DNA of 63,587 nt, from positions 1 to 63,587 of the forward strand of contig CALFTQ010000177.1 in the NCBI GenBank assembly GCA_937916135.1, read 5' to 3'. The stretch comes from an uncultured Verrucomicrobiales bacterium. Its GTDB lineage: Bacteria > Verrucomicrobiota > Verrucomicrobiia > Verrucomicrobiales > Akkermansiaceae. Position 1 is the stretch's first letter; the number at the start of each line of letters is the position of its first letter. The translations under genes and the position numbers were made by a program. The notes beneath the pieces were generated by a model. It saw only the letters and a program-made list of their open reading frames with translations, did not search any database and was not told where the DNA came from. Below are positions 28,907 to 37,806 of this stretch, in pieces.

Positions 28907-29397
28907 TTCATGATATGAAATACGATACTTCAGTATTGCGCCGGCAGGACCGGGCCCTGCCCCGGGAAGAAGCCTGCGAGCTGCTGCAAAACAGCGAATA
29001 CGGCACCCTCTGCATGCAGGAAATCGGTGGAGGAGGCTACGGCATCCCCCTCAATTACGTCTGGGACGGCGGCGAGTGTCTCTACATGCACTGTGCCCCG
29101 CTGGGTCACAAGCTCGACTGCCTGGCCCATTCCTCCAGGGTGACCTTCGTCATCACCGGCGCGAACTGCATCCTGCCGGAAAAGTTTTCCACAGCTTATG
29201 CAAGCGTGCTGGTGCACGGTGAAGCGCAGGTAGTAACAGATGAAGAGGAAAAGATTCACGCCCTGAGGCTGCTGATTCAGAAGCTCACCCCGCAGGAAGC
29301 TCACCGGGGAGAGCAGTACATCGCCCGCGCGGTGCAGGCCACGGGCGTCATCCGGCTCCGCATCACCGGCAGCTGCGGCAAAGCACACAGAGCCTAA
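28903..29397 (+). CDS. Nim-like pyridoxamine-phosphate-oxidase-fold flavoprotein
   Basis: 164 residues. The RRQDRALPREEACELLQNSEYGTL opening, then YGIPLNYVWDGGECLYMHCAPLGHKLD, match the NimA/PNPOx-like family of FMN-binding split-barrel proteins. Nim members reduce 5-nitroimidazoles; most relatives have unknown substrates. An in-frame ATG at 28915 (MKYDTSV) is an alternative start. It is coupled by a 4-base overlap to the lipoprotein gene and overlaps the end of the convergent UvrA-like gene by 4 bases. Confidence 0.8.
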   Translation: MIHDMKYDTSVLRRQDRALPREEACELLQNSEYGTLCMQEIGGGGYGIPLNYVWDGGECLYMHCAPLGHKLDCLAHSSRVTFVITGANCILPEKFSTAYASVLVHGEAQVVTDEEEKIHALRLLIQKLTPQEAHRGEQYIARAVQATGVIRLRITGSCGKAHRA

Positions 29398-31823
29398 ACC
29401 GGCTCACCGGCGTAGGTGATTCGGCCACCCTCGGCGCCGCTGCCGGGGCCAAGCTCGACCAGGTAATCCGCGCGGGAGAGGATACCCTGATTGTGCTCAA
29501 TGCAGAGGATGGTGTGCCCCGCCGCACGCAGGCGGTATATGGCCCGCAGCAGCATCTCGAGCTCAGCAAAATGAAGCCCGGTGCTGGGTTCATCCAGCAC
29601 CAGCAGCAGGTGCTCGCCCGGGCGACTGCCCCGCTTCGGTGCAGCCTTGGCCAGATAGGTGGCCAGTTTCACGCGCTGGGATTCGCCCCCGGAAAGCGTG
29701 GTCACCGGGCGGTCCAGCGGCAGGTAGCCCAGCCCCAGCTCCTGCAGGGCTTTCAGGATGGCGGCAGCCTGCGGCACGGGCGCAAAGAACTCCACAGCCT
29801 CATCCACCGTCTGCGCCAGCGCCTGGGCAATGGACTTGCCGCGCCAGGTCACTTCCAGCGTTTCGCGGTTATAGCGGGCGCCGTGGCAGGCATCGCACTC
29901 AGTATACAAATCGGCCAGGAAGTTCATATCCACCTGCAGGCGGCCGGTGCCACCGCAGCGCTCGCAGCGGCCACCGCGGGTATTCAGCGAGAAGCGGGCA
30001 GCAGTATAGCCACGCTGGCGGGAAAGCGGCAGCGCGGCATACAGCGGGCGCAGAGCATCCAGCAGCCCGGTAGCTGTGGCAGGCGTAGAGCGTGGGGAAC
30101 TGCCCAGCGGGCTCTGGTCTACCAGCACGGTGCGGGAAACAGGCTCGGCGCCTTCCACCTGGCCGGCTTTGAACGCAGGCAGCAGGCACTCGTGCACCAG
30201 CGTGCTCTTGCCTGAGCCGCCCGGGCCGGAAAGGCAGGTGAACGCCCCCAGAGGGAAGCGGAACTCCACGTCCTGCAGGTTACGGGCATTCGCGTGCCGC
30301 AGGGTCAGCCACTTGCAAGCAGCCAGGTGGCGGGATTCCACCGCCGGGAGCACCCGCCGCCCGCTCAGCCAGGCACCGGTGGGAGAATCCGGATTCTTCA
30401 GAAAATCATCGTACGTCCCCGCAGCCAGCACCTCGCCGCCGGCAGGGCCGCTGCCGGGCCCCATCTCCACCAGCCAGTCGCAGGCGCGCAGCAGCTGCGG
30501 GTCATGCTCCACCACCAGGATGGTGTTCCCCTTATCGCGCAAGCGGTGCAAGGCGGTAATCAGGCGCTCTGTCTCGGCAGGGTGCAGACCGATGGTCGGC
30601 TCATCCAGAATATAGAGCACGCCGGAAAGGCCCCCGCCAATCTGCCCCGCCAGGCGGGCACGCTGCAACTCACCGCCGGAAAGGGTATTGGCCGCCCGGG
30701 ACAAAGTCAGGTAGCCCAGGCCCAGCTCCAACAGACAATCCAGCCGCTGCCGCAGGCTGCCGATGGCCGGCTGCAAGGCCTCCCGATAAGCCGGAGGAAT
30801 CGCCAGTTGCTCCAGCAAAGCCCGATTCTCCTGCACCGGAAGTTCGCAGAAAGCGCCCAGGCTCAGCTCCTGACCGGCAAAATCGAGAGTCACCGCCAGC
30901 GCTGTGGGATTCAGGCGCATGCCACGGCATGCCGGGCAGATGTTCAACTCACCTTTAGCGGCTTCCACAGTGCCCAGGCCGTTGCACTCCGGGCAGGCAC
31001 CGTGGGAGGAATAGTGAGAGAAGAACCCCGGCGTCAGATCCGGCAGCGTGAATCCGGTCTCTAAGTTGCGGTAGCGGGTATGGAAGCTCAGCAGCTCCGG
31101 CTCGCCACCGCGCGGCTGCACCAGGGCGCGCACTTCATCCGGCCAGAGCCGCAAGGCCGCCTGCACCGAATCTGCCACGCGGGACTCCACCCCCTCCCGC
31201 AGCACAATGCGGTCCACCACCAGTTCGCACACCTGTCCCCCGGCGGGCGGAGCTGCTTCCAGGTCGTCAAGCTCCAGGATTTCGCCGGCCACGCGCACGC
31301 GCAGATAGCCCTGCTTGCGAAGCATCAGGATATCGCTCTCCGGGTTCTGACCGAACGCAGATGAAAGCGGCGCCAGCAGGGTGAGGCGCGTGTTTTCCGG
31401 CAGCGCCAGCAGCGCGGTGCAGATTTCCTCCGGGCTCAGGCGCGTGAGCCGCGCACCCGTGACCGGGTCGTGCGGCACGCCGATGGCAGCGTACAGAATG
31501 CGCAGATAATCGAGAGTCTCGGTAAGGGAGCCCAGCACAGTGCGCGACTGGCCGCCGGGCTGGTGCTGCTCCAGGCAAAGGGCCGGCGGCAGGCCCTCGA
31601 TGCTCTCCACCCGCGGTTTCTCCGGACGGGCCAGCAGACGCCGGGCCCCGGCAGAAAGGCAATCCAGAAAGCGCCGGCGGGACTCCGCAAAAAGCGTATC
31701 GTAAGCCAGCGTGCTTTTGCCGGAACCACTGGGGCCCATGAGCGCAATAAGCTTCCCCGCCGGCAGATTCAGGTTGATATGCCGCAGGGTGTTCTGGCTG
31801 GCGCCTGTGATGCGGATATCCAT
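29394..31823 (-). CDS. UvrA-like ABC excision ATPase lacking the insertion domain
   Basis: 809 residues against about 940 for canonical UvrA. Both ABC halves are present: Walker A GPSGSGKST (30-38) and GPGGSGKST, signatures TLSGGELQR and TLSGGESQR. The UvrB-binding region is retained (LRILYAAIGVP to LEAAPP). The first zinc module keeps only CPEC, losing its other pair, and the roughly 110-residue DNA-binding insertion domain between GLGT and CPACRG is reduced to about 10 residues. The C-terminal zinc site (CERCGGTGR, CDACHG) is intact. Probably a UvrA paralogue for damage or drug response. It lies downstream of two bactofilin genes. Confidence 0.85.
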   Translation of the reverse strand: MDIRITGASQNTLRHINLNLPAGKLIALMGPSGSGKSTLAYDTLFAESRRRFLDCLSAGARRLLARPEKPRVESIEGLPPALCLEQHQPGGQSRTVLGSLTETLDYLRILYAAIGVPHDPVTGARLTRLSPEEICTALLALPENTRLTLLAPLSSAFGQNPESDILMLRKQGYLRVRVAGEILELDDLEAAPPAGGQVCELVVDRIVLREGVESRVADSVQAALRLWPDEVRALVQPRGGEPELLSFHTRYRNLETGFTLPDLTPGFFSHYSSHGACPECNGLGTVEAAKGELNICPACRGMRLNPTALAVTLDFAGQELSLGAFCELPVQENRALLEQLAIPPAYREALQPAIGSLRQRLDCLLELGLGYLTLSRAANTLSGGELQRARLAGQIGGGLSGVLYILDEPTIGLHPAETERLITALHRLRDKGNTILVVEHDPQLLRACDWLVEMGPGSGPAGGEVLAAGTYDDFLKNPDSPTGAWLSGRRVLPAVESRHLAACKWLTLRHANARNLQDVEFRFPLGAFTCLSGPGGSGKSTLVHECLLPAFKAGQVEGAEPVSRTVLVDQSPLGSSPRSTPATATGLLDALRPLYAALPLSRQRGYTAARFSLNTRGGRCERCGGTGRLQVDMNFLADLYTECDACHGARYNRETLEVTWRGKSIAQALAQTVDEAVEFFAPVPQAAAILKALQELGLGYLPLDRPVTTLSGGESQRVKLATYLAKAAPKRGSRPGEHLLLVLDEPSTGLHFAELEMLLRAIYRLRAAGHTILCIEHNQGILSRADYLVELGPGSGAEGGRITYAGEPV

Positions 31824-31839
31824 GGATTAAAATCAGCGT

Positions 31840-32478
31840 TCAGAACCGGCTCCGGTCATCGAAACCACCACCGGGGTCTACTACCACATCTGCCGCCTTG
31901 CACACGCCCTCATAGGAGCCACTGCTGTATACATGCAGTCCCCCCTTGCACTGCAAGCGACCTTTCAGCTTGCCGTACAAAGCCACCGTCTCCGCAGCAG
32001 CACCTACAAGCAGCTCAACTTCTGTTCCCTTGCTTACCACCAGCTTGTCAACGTTGATGGTGCCATCCACCACGGTCGACACATTGAAAGTCAACGTTCC
32101 AGAACAACGAAACGAGCCGGAGACACGACCATTTACGACCATATCCCTGCACACTATCGACAAGTTCGACAACACGGCTCCGGCCTGCACATGTACGTTT
32201 CCCAAAGTACGCACCGTCAAACGACGGGAGCCTGGCCTGATTTCCACGTCCGCCATGTTCAGGTGGGCATGGCAATGGATGCAGTTGGACGACAAAGCAG
32301 CCGCCGGCACCTGGCAGCTGCGGCCGCACTCATAGCACACGACCTCGCGCATCGGCACCTGCACCCGGGATTCATCTGCACGAAACGAGGTGAGCGCGGC
32401 TCGGCGGTCGCGCTCACCTTCGGGCAATAAGCCGGAGCCGGTGTGAACAATCAGTGGTTCTGGCCTGAACTCCGGCAT
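31840..32478 (-). CDS. Bactofilin with N-terminal zinc ribbon
   Basis: 212 residues. Residues 48-69 hold two CxxC pairs (C48/C51, C66/C69) that form a zinc-ribbon-like module. From about 85 on, the right-handed beta-helix pattern of bactofilins appears (VRTLGNVHVQAGAVLSNL, MVVNGRVSGSFRCSG, VVDGTINVDKLVV). Bactofilins polymerise without nucleotide and scaffold cell shape and envelope enzymes. It lies 19 bases after the first bactofilin gene and 16 bases before the uvrA-like gene, so the three are likely co-transcribed. The zinc module is unusual for the family. Confidence 0.8.
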   Translation of the reverse strand: MPEFRPEPLIVHTGSGLLPEGERDRRAALTSFRADESRVQVPMREVVCYECGRSCQVPAAALSSNCIHCHAHLNMADVEIRPGSRRLTVRTLGNVHVQAGAVLSNLSIVCRDMVVNGRVSGSFRCSGTLTFNVSTVVDGTINVDKLVVSKGTEVELLVGAAAETVALYGKLKGRLQCKGGLHVYSSGSYEGVCKAADVVVDPGGGFDDRSRF

Positions 32479-32497
32479 GGCTATAAACTATTCCTGC

Positions 32498-33118
32498 TCA
32501 GCCAAGCAGATTGCCATCGGCGTTCTTGGGGGCACGCCCGGCTGACTTTTTGGAAGGAGCGGGGGCAGCAGGCATGGGTGCCACGGCGGGATTACCCACA
32601 CGGCACATACCCACAAACACAGCCCCTTCCTCAATGGAAATCTTGGATGCGGTCACATCCCCCACCAGTTCAGCAGTAGAAGCAAGCACCACACGGTCAG
32701 TCACCACAATATCGCCCACCACTTTGCCGTGAATAATGGCGCTCTGTGTGCGCACCGCCACCTTGTTCTTCTCACCGGCCTGAATGCTGGCATTGGCACC
32801 CACTGTCAGCTCGCCGTCAGACGTAATTTCACCTTCGACGGAACCATCCACCAACAAATCATCAGTGAAACGCAGGGTACCCACCACGGAGACGTCGTAG
32901 TTCAGCACGTTGCGAGTGGCTGCAGGAGCGCTTGCCCCCATGCCCATCTCAAAAGGAGAGTTGGCCGGATTCACTCCATTATCGAAATAACTATCATTTA
33001 TAGGCGCCGGCGCGGGAGCGGGCACACTAGGGGTTGCCCACTCGGCGGGCACATCGTTCTCCGCATAAGGGGAACCGGAAACAGGGGATCCATCGGGCTT
33101 CTGCTTGTATTTAAACAT
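32498..33118 (-). CDS. Bactofilin (polymer-forming cytoskeletal protein)
   Basis: 206 residues. A disordered, Pro/Ala-rich N-terminus (1-70) leads into the bactofilin core VVGTLRFTDDLLVDGSVEGEI, ANASIQAGEKNKVAVRTQSAIIHGKVVGDIVV, with a flexible Pro/Lys C-terminal tail. This layout, a rigid beta-helix with floppy ends, is normal. It is first in the bactofilin-bactofilin-uvrA-like operon and probably co-polymerises with the zinc-ribbon paralogue. Confidence 0.88.
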   Translation of the reverse strand: MFKYKQKPDGSPVSGSPYAENDVPAEWATPSVPAPAPAPINDSYFDNGVNPANSPFEMGMGASAPAATRNVLNYDVSVVGTLRFTDDLLVDGSVEGEITSDGELTVGANASIQAGEKNKVAVRTQSAIIHGKVVGDIVVTDRVVLASTAELVGDVTASKISIEEGAVFVGMCRVGNPAVAPMPAAPAPSKKSAGRAPKNADGNLLG

Positions 33119-33171
33119 AAACTTTTCTCAGTAAGGGTTTTATAGAAAATCACACACGCCAGCTCCGGCGC

Positions 33172-33186
33172 TGTACCTATGGTACA
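33172..33186. promoter_or_regulatory. Short inverted repeat upstream of bactofilin operon
   Basis: tgtacc-tat-ggtaca is a perfect 6-bp inverted repeat about 55 bases upstream of the first bactofilin start. It could be an operator or chance; nothing else supports it. Confidence 0.25.
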
Positions 33187-33235
33187 TCGTTGCACCGCCT
33201 TTGTCCACCTGAAAATTTGTCAGATACGGATTTTT

Positions 33236-33907
33236 TTACACCTCAGCGGTATAGATGGAAGCAATTCCCATGCAGAGCGGCAGCGAAGTCGGATTTTTAA
33301 ATCCGGAATCGAGCAGCAGCTGGCGGAAAGCAGCCCCCCGGGGGAAGGCCTCGATACTATCCCCCAGGTAAGCATAAGCATCCGAGTTTCCTGTGACAAG
33401 CCCGGCAATACGGGGGAGCACATGGTGCAGATAGAGGCGGTACGGCGCGGCAAAGATATTCTCCGGCATGCTGAAATCCAGCACCAGCAGGTGACCACCC
33501 GGCTTCAGCACACGGCGGAACTCTCTCAGCGCCTTGCCATAGTCGGCCATATTGCGCAATCCGAAAGCAACCGTGGCGGCGTCGAACGAAGCATCTTCCA
33601 GCGGCAGGTTCATTGCATCTGCCTCCAGCACCCGGGAAAGCCCGCGGCGCACCGCCACGTCCAGCATGGGGCGGCAGAAATCCGTGCCCAGCACATCGAT
33701 TTCCGGCAGAGCCTTCTGGACAGCCAGGGCCAGATCCCCCGTGCCGGTGGCAATATCGAGCAGATTAGCCGGTTTCCACTCTGCCACCATCTGCACCACG
33801 CGGGCACGCCACATGATATCTGTGCCCAGGGACAGAATATGATTGGCAGTCACGTAGCGCTCTGCTATGGCAGAAAACGCAGCGTGAACGTATGCAGGAT
33901 CCGGCAT
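33236..33907 (-). CDS. ubiE: Demethylmenaquinone methyltransferase
   Basis: 223 residues. SAM motif I is LLDIATGTGDLAL (49-61), followed by GTDFCRPMLDVAVRR and the family segments DAATVAFGLRNMADYGKALRE and LRRVLKPGG-like FRRVLKPGGHLLVLDF. It makes menaquinone in the last step of the pathway, placing the organism among quinone-respiring gut bacteria. It lies 3 bases after icd and is probably in one transcript with it. Confidence 0.92.
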   Translation of the reverse strand: MPDPAYVHAAFSAIAERYVTANHILSLGTDIMWRARVVQMVAEWKPANLLDIATGTGDLALAVQKALPEIDVLGTDFCRPMLDVAVRRGLSRVLEADAMNLPLEDASFDAATVAFGLRNMADYGKALREFRRVLKPGGHLLVLDFSMPENIFAAPYRLYLHHVLPRIAGLVTGNSDAYAYLGDSIEAFPRGAAFRQLLLDSGFKNPTSLPLCMGIASIYTAEV

Positions 33908-33910
33908 AAC

Positions 33911-35134
33911 TTACTTGATATGGGCCAGCAGCGCATCACCAAAGGCTGTGGTGCTCACCGCTGTGCTGCCGGGAATCATCTCAGCCAGGTCGGCAGTCAC
34001 CGTCTTATCCGCGATGGCGCCCTCAATGGCCGTCACGATGCGGTCAGCCGCTTCCGACCAGCCCATGTAGCGCAGCATCATCTCAGCCGAAAGCAGGAAG
34101 GAACAGGGGTTCACCTTGTCCAGCCCGGCCAGCTTGGGCGCCGTGCCATGCGTTGCCTCGAACACGGCGTGACCCGTGCGGTAGTTGATATTGGCCCCGG
34201 GGGCAATGCCGATACCACCCACCTGGGCAGCCAGCGCATCGGAGCAGTAGTCGCCGTTCAGGTTCAGCGTGGCCACCACAGAGTGCTCCTGCGGGTGGAT
34301 GAGGATTTCCTGCAGGAAGGCATCGCAGATGCAATCCTTGATGATGATACCGTTGGGCAATCTGCACCACGGGCCATCGCCTATCAGCTCAGCGCCGAAT
34401 TCCCGGCGGGCCAGGTCGTAGCCCCAATCACGGAAGCCGCCCTCCGTAAACTTCATGATATTTCCCTTGTGCACCAGGGTCACATAGGGGCGCTTCTCCG
34501 CAATGGCATACTGAATGGCCGAGCGCACCAGGCGCTCCGTACCCTCCCTGGACACCGGCTTGATGCCGAAGCCGGAGGTCTGGGGGAAGCGAACCTTGTT
34601 CGCGCGCTGCGGGAACTCCAGGGAAAGCCAGTCAAAGAACTTCTCCGCCTCGGCTGAGCCGCTTTCGAACTCAATACCGGCGTAGATATCCTCCGTATTC
34701 TCGCGGAAGATGACCATATCCACCTTCTCGGGGGATTTCACCGGTGTTTCAATCCCCTTGAAATAACGCACCGGACGCACGCAGCAGTAGAGATCGAGTC
34801 CCTGGCGCAGCGCCACGTTCAGCGAGCGGATACCCTTGCCCACAGGGGTAGTCAGCGGCCCCTTGATACCCACCAGCAGCGTGCGGAAAGCCTCCATGGT
34901 CTCGTTCGGCAGCCAGCTGCCCACCGTGTCAAAGGCCTTCTGACCGGCAAGCACTTCTTTCCACACCAGGGCGCGGGAATCGCCGTAGGCGGCTTTCACG
35001 GCACCATCAATCACGCGCTGCGCAGCGCGCCAGATATCCGGGCCGGAGCCATCGCCGATAATGTGGGGGATAATGGGGAAATCGGGCACGTTGAGGCCCT
35101 GCCCGGTCATGGTAATAGGTGTACCTTCGCTCAT
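33911..35134 (-). CDS. icd: NADP-dependent isocitrate dehydrogenase
   Basis: 407 residues. IRSLNVALRQGLDLYCCVRPV (102-122) is the isocitrate-binding segment, with S104 equivalent to the regulatory serine of E. coli Icd. FRENTEDIYAGIEF and TLVHKGNIMKFTEG also match. Converts isocitrate to 2-oxoglutarate in the TCA cycle. It is upstream of ubiE and downstream of a small membrane protein gene. Confidence 0.95.
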   Translation of the reverse strand: MSEGTPITMTGQGLNVPDFPIIPHIIGDGSGPDIWRAAQRVIDGAVKAAYGDSRALVWKEVLAGQKAFDTVGSWLPNETMEAFRTLLVGIKGPLTTPVGKGIRSLNVALRQGLDLYCCVRPVRYFKGIETPVKSPEKVDMVIFRENTEDIYAGIEFESGSAEAEKFFDWLSLEFPQRANKVRFPQTSGFGIKPVSREGTERLVRSAIQYAIAEKRPYVTLVHKGNIMKFTEGGFRDWGYDLARREFGAELIGDGPWCRLPNGIIIKDCICDAFLQEILIHPQEHSVVATLNLNGDYCSDALAAQVGGIGIAPGANINYRTGHAVFEATHGTAPKLAGLDKVNPCSFLLSAEMMLRYMGWSEAADRIVTAIEGAIADKTVTADLAEMIPGSTAVSTTAFGDALLAHIK

Positions 35135-35157
35135 GTCAATAAGGAGATAATGAATCT

Positions 35158-35352
35158 TTACTCTTCTTCAGCCACAATCTCTTCTGCCGCAGGAGCCTCG
35201 GGGGCATCGGCCTCGCCACTGCTCGCCATGGAGCAGAACGCAAACACGGCACCCAGCAGCAAGGGCGGCAGGATATAAAAGAGAATACCATCGTGCTCGC
35301 CGCGGGAGGCCGTGGTGCGCACTTTTATGGGTGAATGAGAGTAACTGGCCAT
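35158..35352 (-). CDS. Small membrane protein with acidic tail
   Basis: 64 residues with one membrane helix (LFYILPPLLLGAVFAFCSMA) and a C-terminal acidic Ala/Glu-rich tail (APAAEEIVAEEE). No family recognised. It lies 23 bases upstream of icd on the same strand, which makes it a plausible real gene rather than a chance frame. Confidence 0.5.
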   Translation of the reverse strand: MASYSHSPIKVRTTASRGEHDGILFYILPPLLLGAVFAFCSMASSGEADAPEAPAAEEIVAEEE

Positions 35353-35426
35353 ATGTTTTGTGCGGGTATTGTACCAGATTGTTTTATAAATGCAACAAGA
35401 AAGAACCAGGCAATAGAGCCCCGGGG

Positions 35427-36095
35427 CTATTTCTTCTTCTCTTCTGCCTGCTGGAGCAGGGCCTGGGCCGTTTCATTTCCGGCTTCTGCAGCATTCAGCA
35501 GCCAGCCCATCATCAACTCCTCATTCTTCGGGACTCCCTTGCCGGTAGCGTAGCAGGTGCTGAGCATGAGGCAGGCCTCGCCATTGCCCTGCATGGCAGC
35601 ATAGCGCAGATAGCGGATACCCTCTGCCGCGCTGGCGTTCTTTGCGGTGCCATTCAGGTGCATGTGCGCCAGTATCAGCTGCGCGGGAATGGAATCGTCA
35701 TCAGCCATGCGCTCCAGCCAGTGCAATGCCCCGCTCAGGTTGCCTGCGCGGGCTTCCATCTGCACCAGCGTCTGGCAGGCATCGTCGTTTCCCTCATCCA
35801 CTGCCGAAGCATACCATTTACGAGCCTTGGGGAGCGATTTCTGCACCCCCAGGCCCCGTTCATAGCACAAGCCCATGGCAGCCATAGCCTTGGGGTGGCG
35901 GTTTTCTGCCGCTCTTGAAAACCACTTGAAGGCCAGGCGGGAAGAATGGATAGCCCCTTTCTGGCCGGTGAGCAGGCGGCGGCCGTATTCATACTGAGCC
36001 TCGGGGTCGCCCTTCACCGCAGCGCGGCGCAGCTGGTAGATATTGTGGCACCCGGTCAGGAGCAACAGCCCGAAAGCTATGGCAAGAAAACGCAT
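35427..36095 (-). CDS. Sel1/TPR-repeat lipoprotein
   Basis: About 222 residues from ATG 36095. The signal peptide MRFLAIAFGLLLLTGC has a lipobox (C16), which fixes the start over the longer frame from 36170. At least five Sel1-like repeats follow (AVKGDPEAQYEYGRRLLTG, AMAAMGLCYERGLGVQKS, AAMQGNGEACLMLSTCYATGKGVPKN). Sel1 proteins are scaffolds for protein interaction in the periplasm. The start codon overlaps the uracil-DNA glycosylase stop by one base (TGATG), so translation is coupled. Confidence 0.85.
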   Translation of the reverse strand: MRFLAIAFGLLLLTGCHNIYQLRRAAVKGDPEAQYEYGRRLLTGQKGAIHSSRLAFKWFSRAAENRHPKAMAAMGLCYERGLGVQKSLPKARKWYASAVDEGNDDACQTLVQMEARAGNLSGALHWLERMADDDSIPAQLILAHMHLNGTAKNASAAEGIRYLRYAAMQGNGEACLMLSTCYATGKGVPKNEELMMGWLLNAAEAGNETAQALLQQAEEKKK

Positions 36096-36907
36096 CAGCG
36101 GAAGTAGTTCTGTTGTTTTTCCGAAATGGGCATACCCAGCTGCTGCATCACCACCAGCATATCCTCCCACAGCGCGCGGCGGGCTGCAAGCCCCTCATTA
36201 CGCAGCAGGTAACTGGGGTGATAAGTCACACGCACCGGTACGCCCTGGCACTCAAACCAGCGGCCCCGCAGGGCACTCACCCCCTGCTGAGCCCCCAGCA
36301 GGCCCTTGGCCGAGCTGCCCCCCAGGCACACAATGCAGGCGGGTTGGATGGCGCGTATCTCCGCCATGATGAGCGGAGAACATGCGGCCAGCTCCTCCGG
36401 CCCGGGGGCGCGGTTGGCCGTGCCCTGGTTCTCGCCCATGGATGGGCGGAACTTGCAGACGTTGGAGATGTACACATCGCTGCGTTTCAAGCCCATAGCA
36501 CCCAGAATTTTCGTCAGCAACTGCCCAGCCGGCCCCACAAAGGGCTCCCCCTGGCGTTCTTCCTCATAACCGGGGGCCTCGCCCACCAGCATGAGCCGCG
36601 CCCGCGGGTTGCCCACGGCAAAAACCATCGTCTCGCGCAGGGTGCCCAGGCGCTTCGCCGGTTTCCAATCCGCAGCGCGCTGCCGCAGGTAAGCCAGTTT
36701 TTCCTCCACGCTCATTTCCGGCTCTGCGGGTGGGGCAGAAGGCGCCGCCACCGCCGGAGCAGCAGCAGGGGGCGCGGCCCCGCGCCGGGCCTCCAGCATC
36801 CACTGGCGCAGGATACCACGGGCCTCATCATCCACCGCCATACGCTCCTGCCCGCCCTCCACCAGGTGGGTGAGGGTTTCAACCGCAAGCTGCTTCAGGG
36901 TGGGCAT
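36095..36907 (-). CDS. Family 4-type uracil-DNA glycosylase without full Fe-S cysteines
   Basis: About 270 residues from ATG 36907 (MPTLKQLAVETL), a better start than 36991. The active-site segment GEAPGYEEERQGEPFVGPAGQLL and the later HPSYLLRN are typical of family 4/5 UDGs, which remove uracil from DNA. Canonical family 4 enzymes bind [4Fe-4S] with four Cys; here the N-terminal pair is absent and the third Cys is shifted (NVCKFRP). The N-terminal 90 residues are an Ala/Pro-rich extension. Probably an Fe-S-free variant. Confidence 0.82.
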   Translation of the reverse strand: MPTLKQLAVETLTHLVEGGQERMAVDDEARGILRQWMLEARRGAAPPAAAPAVAAPSAPPAEPEMSVEEKLAYLRQRAADWKPAKRLGTLRETMVFAVGNPRARLMLVGEAPGYEEERQGEPFVGPAGQLLTKILGAMGLKRSDVYISNVCKFRPSMGENQGTANRAPGPEELAACSPLIMAEIRAIQPACIVCLGGSSAKGLLGAQQGVSALRGRWFECQGVPVRVTYHPSYLLRNEGLAARRALWEDMLVVMQQLGMPISEKQQNYFR

Positions 36908-37005
36908 GCTGTGTATATTAGCACACCAGAAAAAAATATCAAGGAAAAGCGTATTTCTCCGCATAAAAGACCAGTTCCTGCGCGCCTGCATACCATGACA
37001 CGCAC

Positions 37006-37806
37006 ATGAAAATACAATACGCCTCCGACCTGCACCTTGAATTCAAGAGCAACACCTTGCATCTGCTCGAAAACCCGCTCACTGTGAGCGGAGAAATTCT
37101 TGTGCTTGCGGGGGATATAGCCTACATGGGTTCCGAAGCCCACCTGCGCCACCCCTTCTGGGATTGGGCCGCCGGGCACTACCGCGAGGTCCTGCTCTGC
37201 CCGGGCAATCATGAGTTTTACAAAGGGTACGACCTGTCCACACTGAAAGACGGGCACTGCGAATTCATCCGCCCCAATGTCCGCCGGATGTACAATGCCG
37301 TGGTCAACATAGCGGAAACAGACATCATCCTCTCCACCCTGTGGAGCCACATCCCCCCGGAAAACGAAATCATCTGCGCCGAGAGGGTGGCAGATTTTGC
37401 ACGAATCGCGTATGCGGGAGATGCGCTCATGCCGGCCGATTTCAACCGCGAACACGACCGCTGCGCAGCGTTCATCCGACAGGCCCTGGAGACCAGCACC
37501 GCAAAGCACAAAATCGTGGTCACGCACCACCTGCCCAGCCCGCAGCTGCTGGATGCGCAGTTCACCGGCAGCCGGTTAAACGGGGCCTATGTCTCCGACC
37601 TCACCGGCTTTGTATCCACCTGCGGGGCAGATTACTGGATTTACGGGCACTCCCACCGCAATATCTGCACCCGCATCGGCCGCACCCTCTGCCTGAGCAA
37701 CCAGCTGGGCTATGTGCATGTGGGCGAAGGGCGGGATTTCAACCCGGCCGCCTGCATTGACACAGAAGAGCAGGATCAACTCAGATTCAGCACCATGCCG
37801 TCATAA
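37006..37806 (+). CDS. Calcineurin-like metallophosphoesterase
   Basis: 266 residues. The five metal motifs are visible: D8-L-H10, LVLAGDIAY, CPGNHEFYKG, VVTHHLPS and YGHSHRN. No signal peptide; cytoplasmic phosphodiesterase of unknown substrate. The 3' end overlaps the convergent MBL-fold gene by 31 bases. The gene starts about 100 bases from the divergent glycosylase. Confidence 0.88.
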   Translation: MKIQYASDLHLEFKSNTLHLLENPLTVSGEILVLAGDIAYMGSEAHLRHPFWDWAAGHYREVLLCPGNHEFYKGYDLSTLKDGHCEFIRPNVRRMYNAVVNIAETDIILSTLWSHIPPENEIICAERVADFARIAYAGDALMPADFNREHDRCAAFIRQALETSTAKHKIVVTHHLPSPQLLDAQFTGSRLNGAYVSDLTGFVSTCGADYWIYGHSHRNICTRIGRTLCLSNQLGYVHVGEGRDFNPAACIDTEEQDQLRFSTMPS

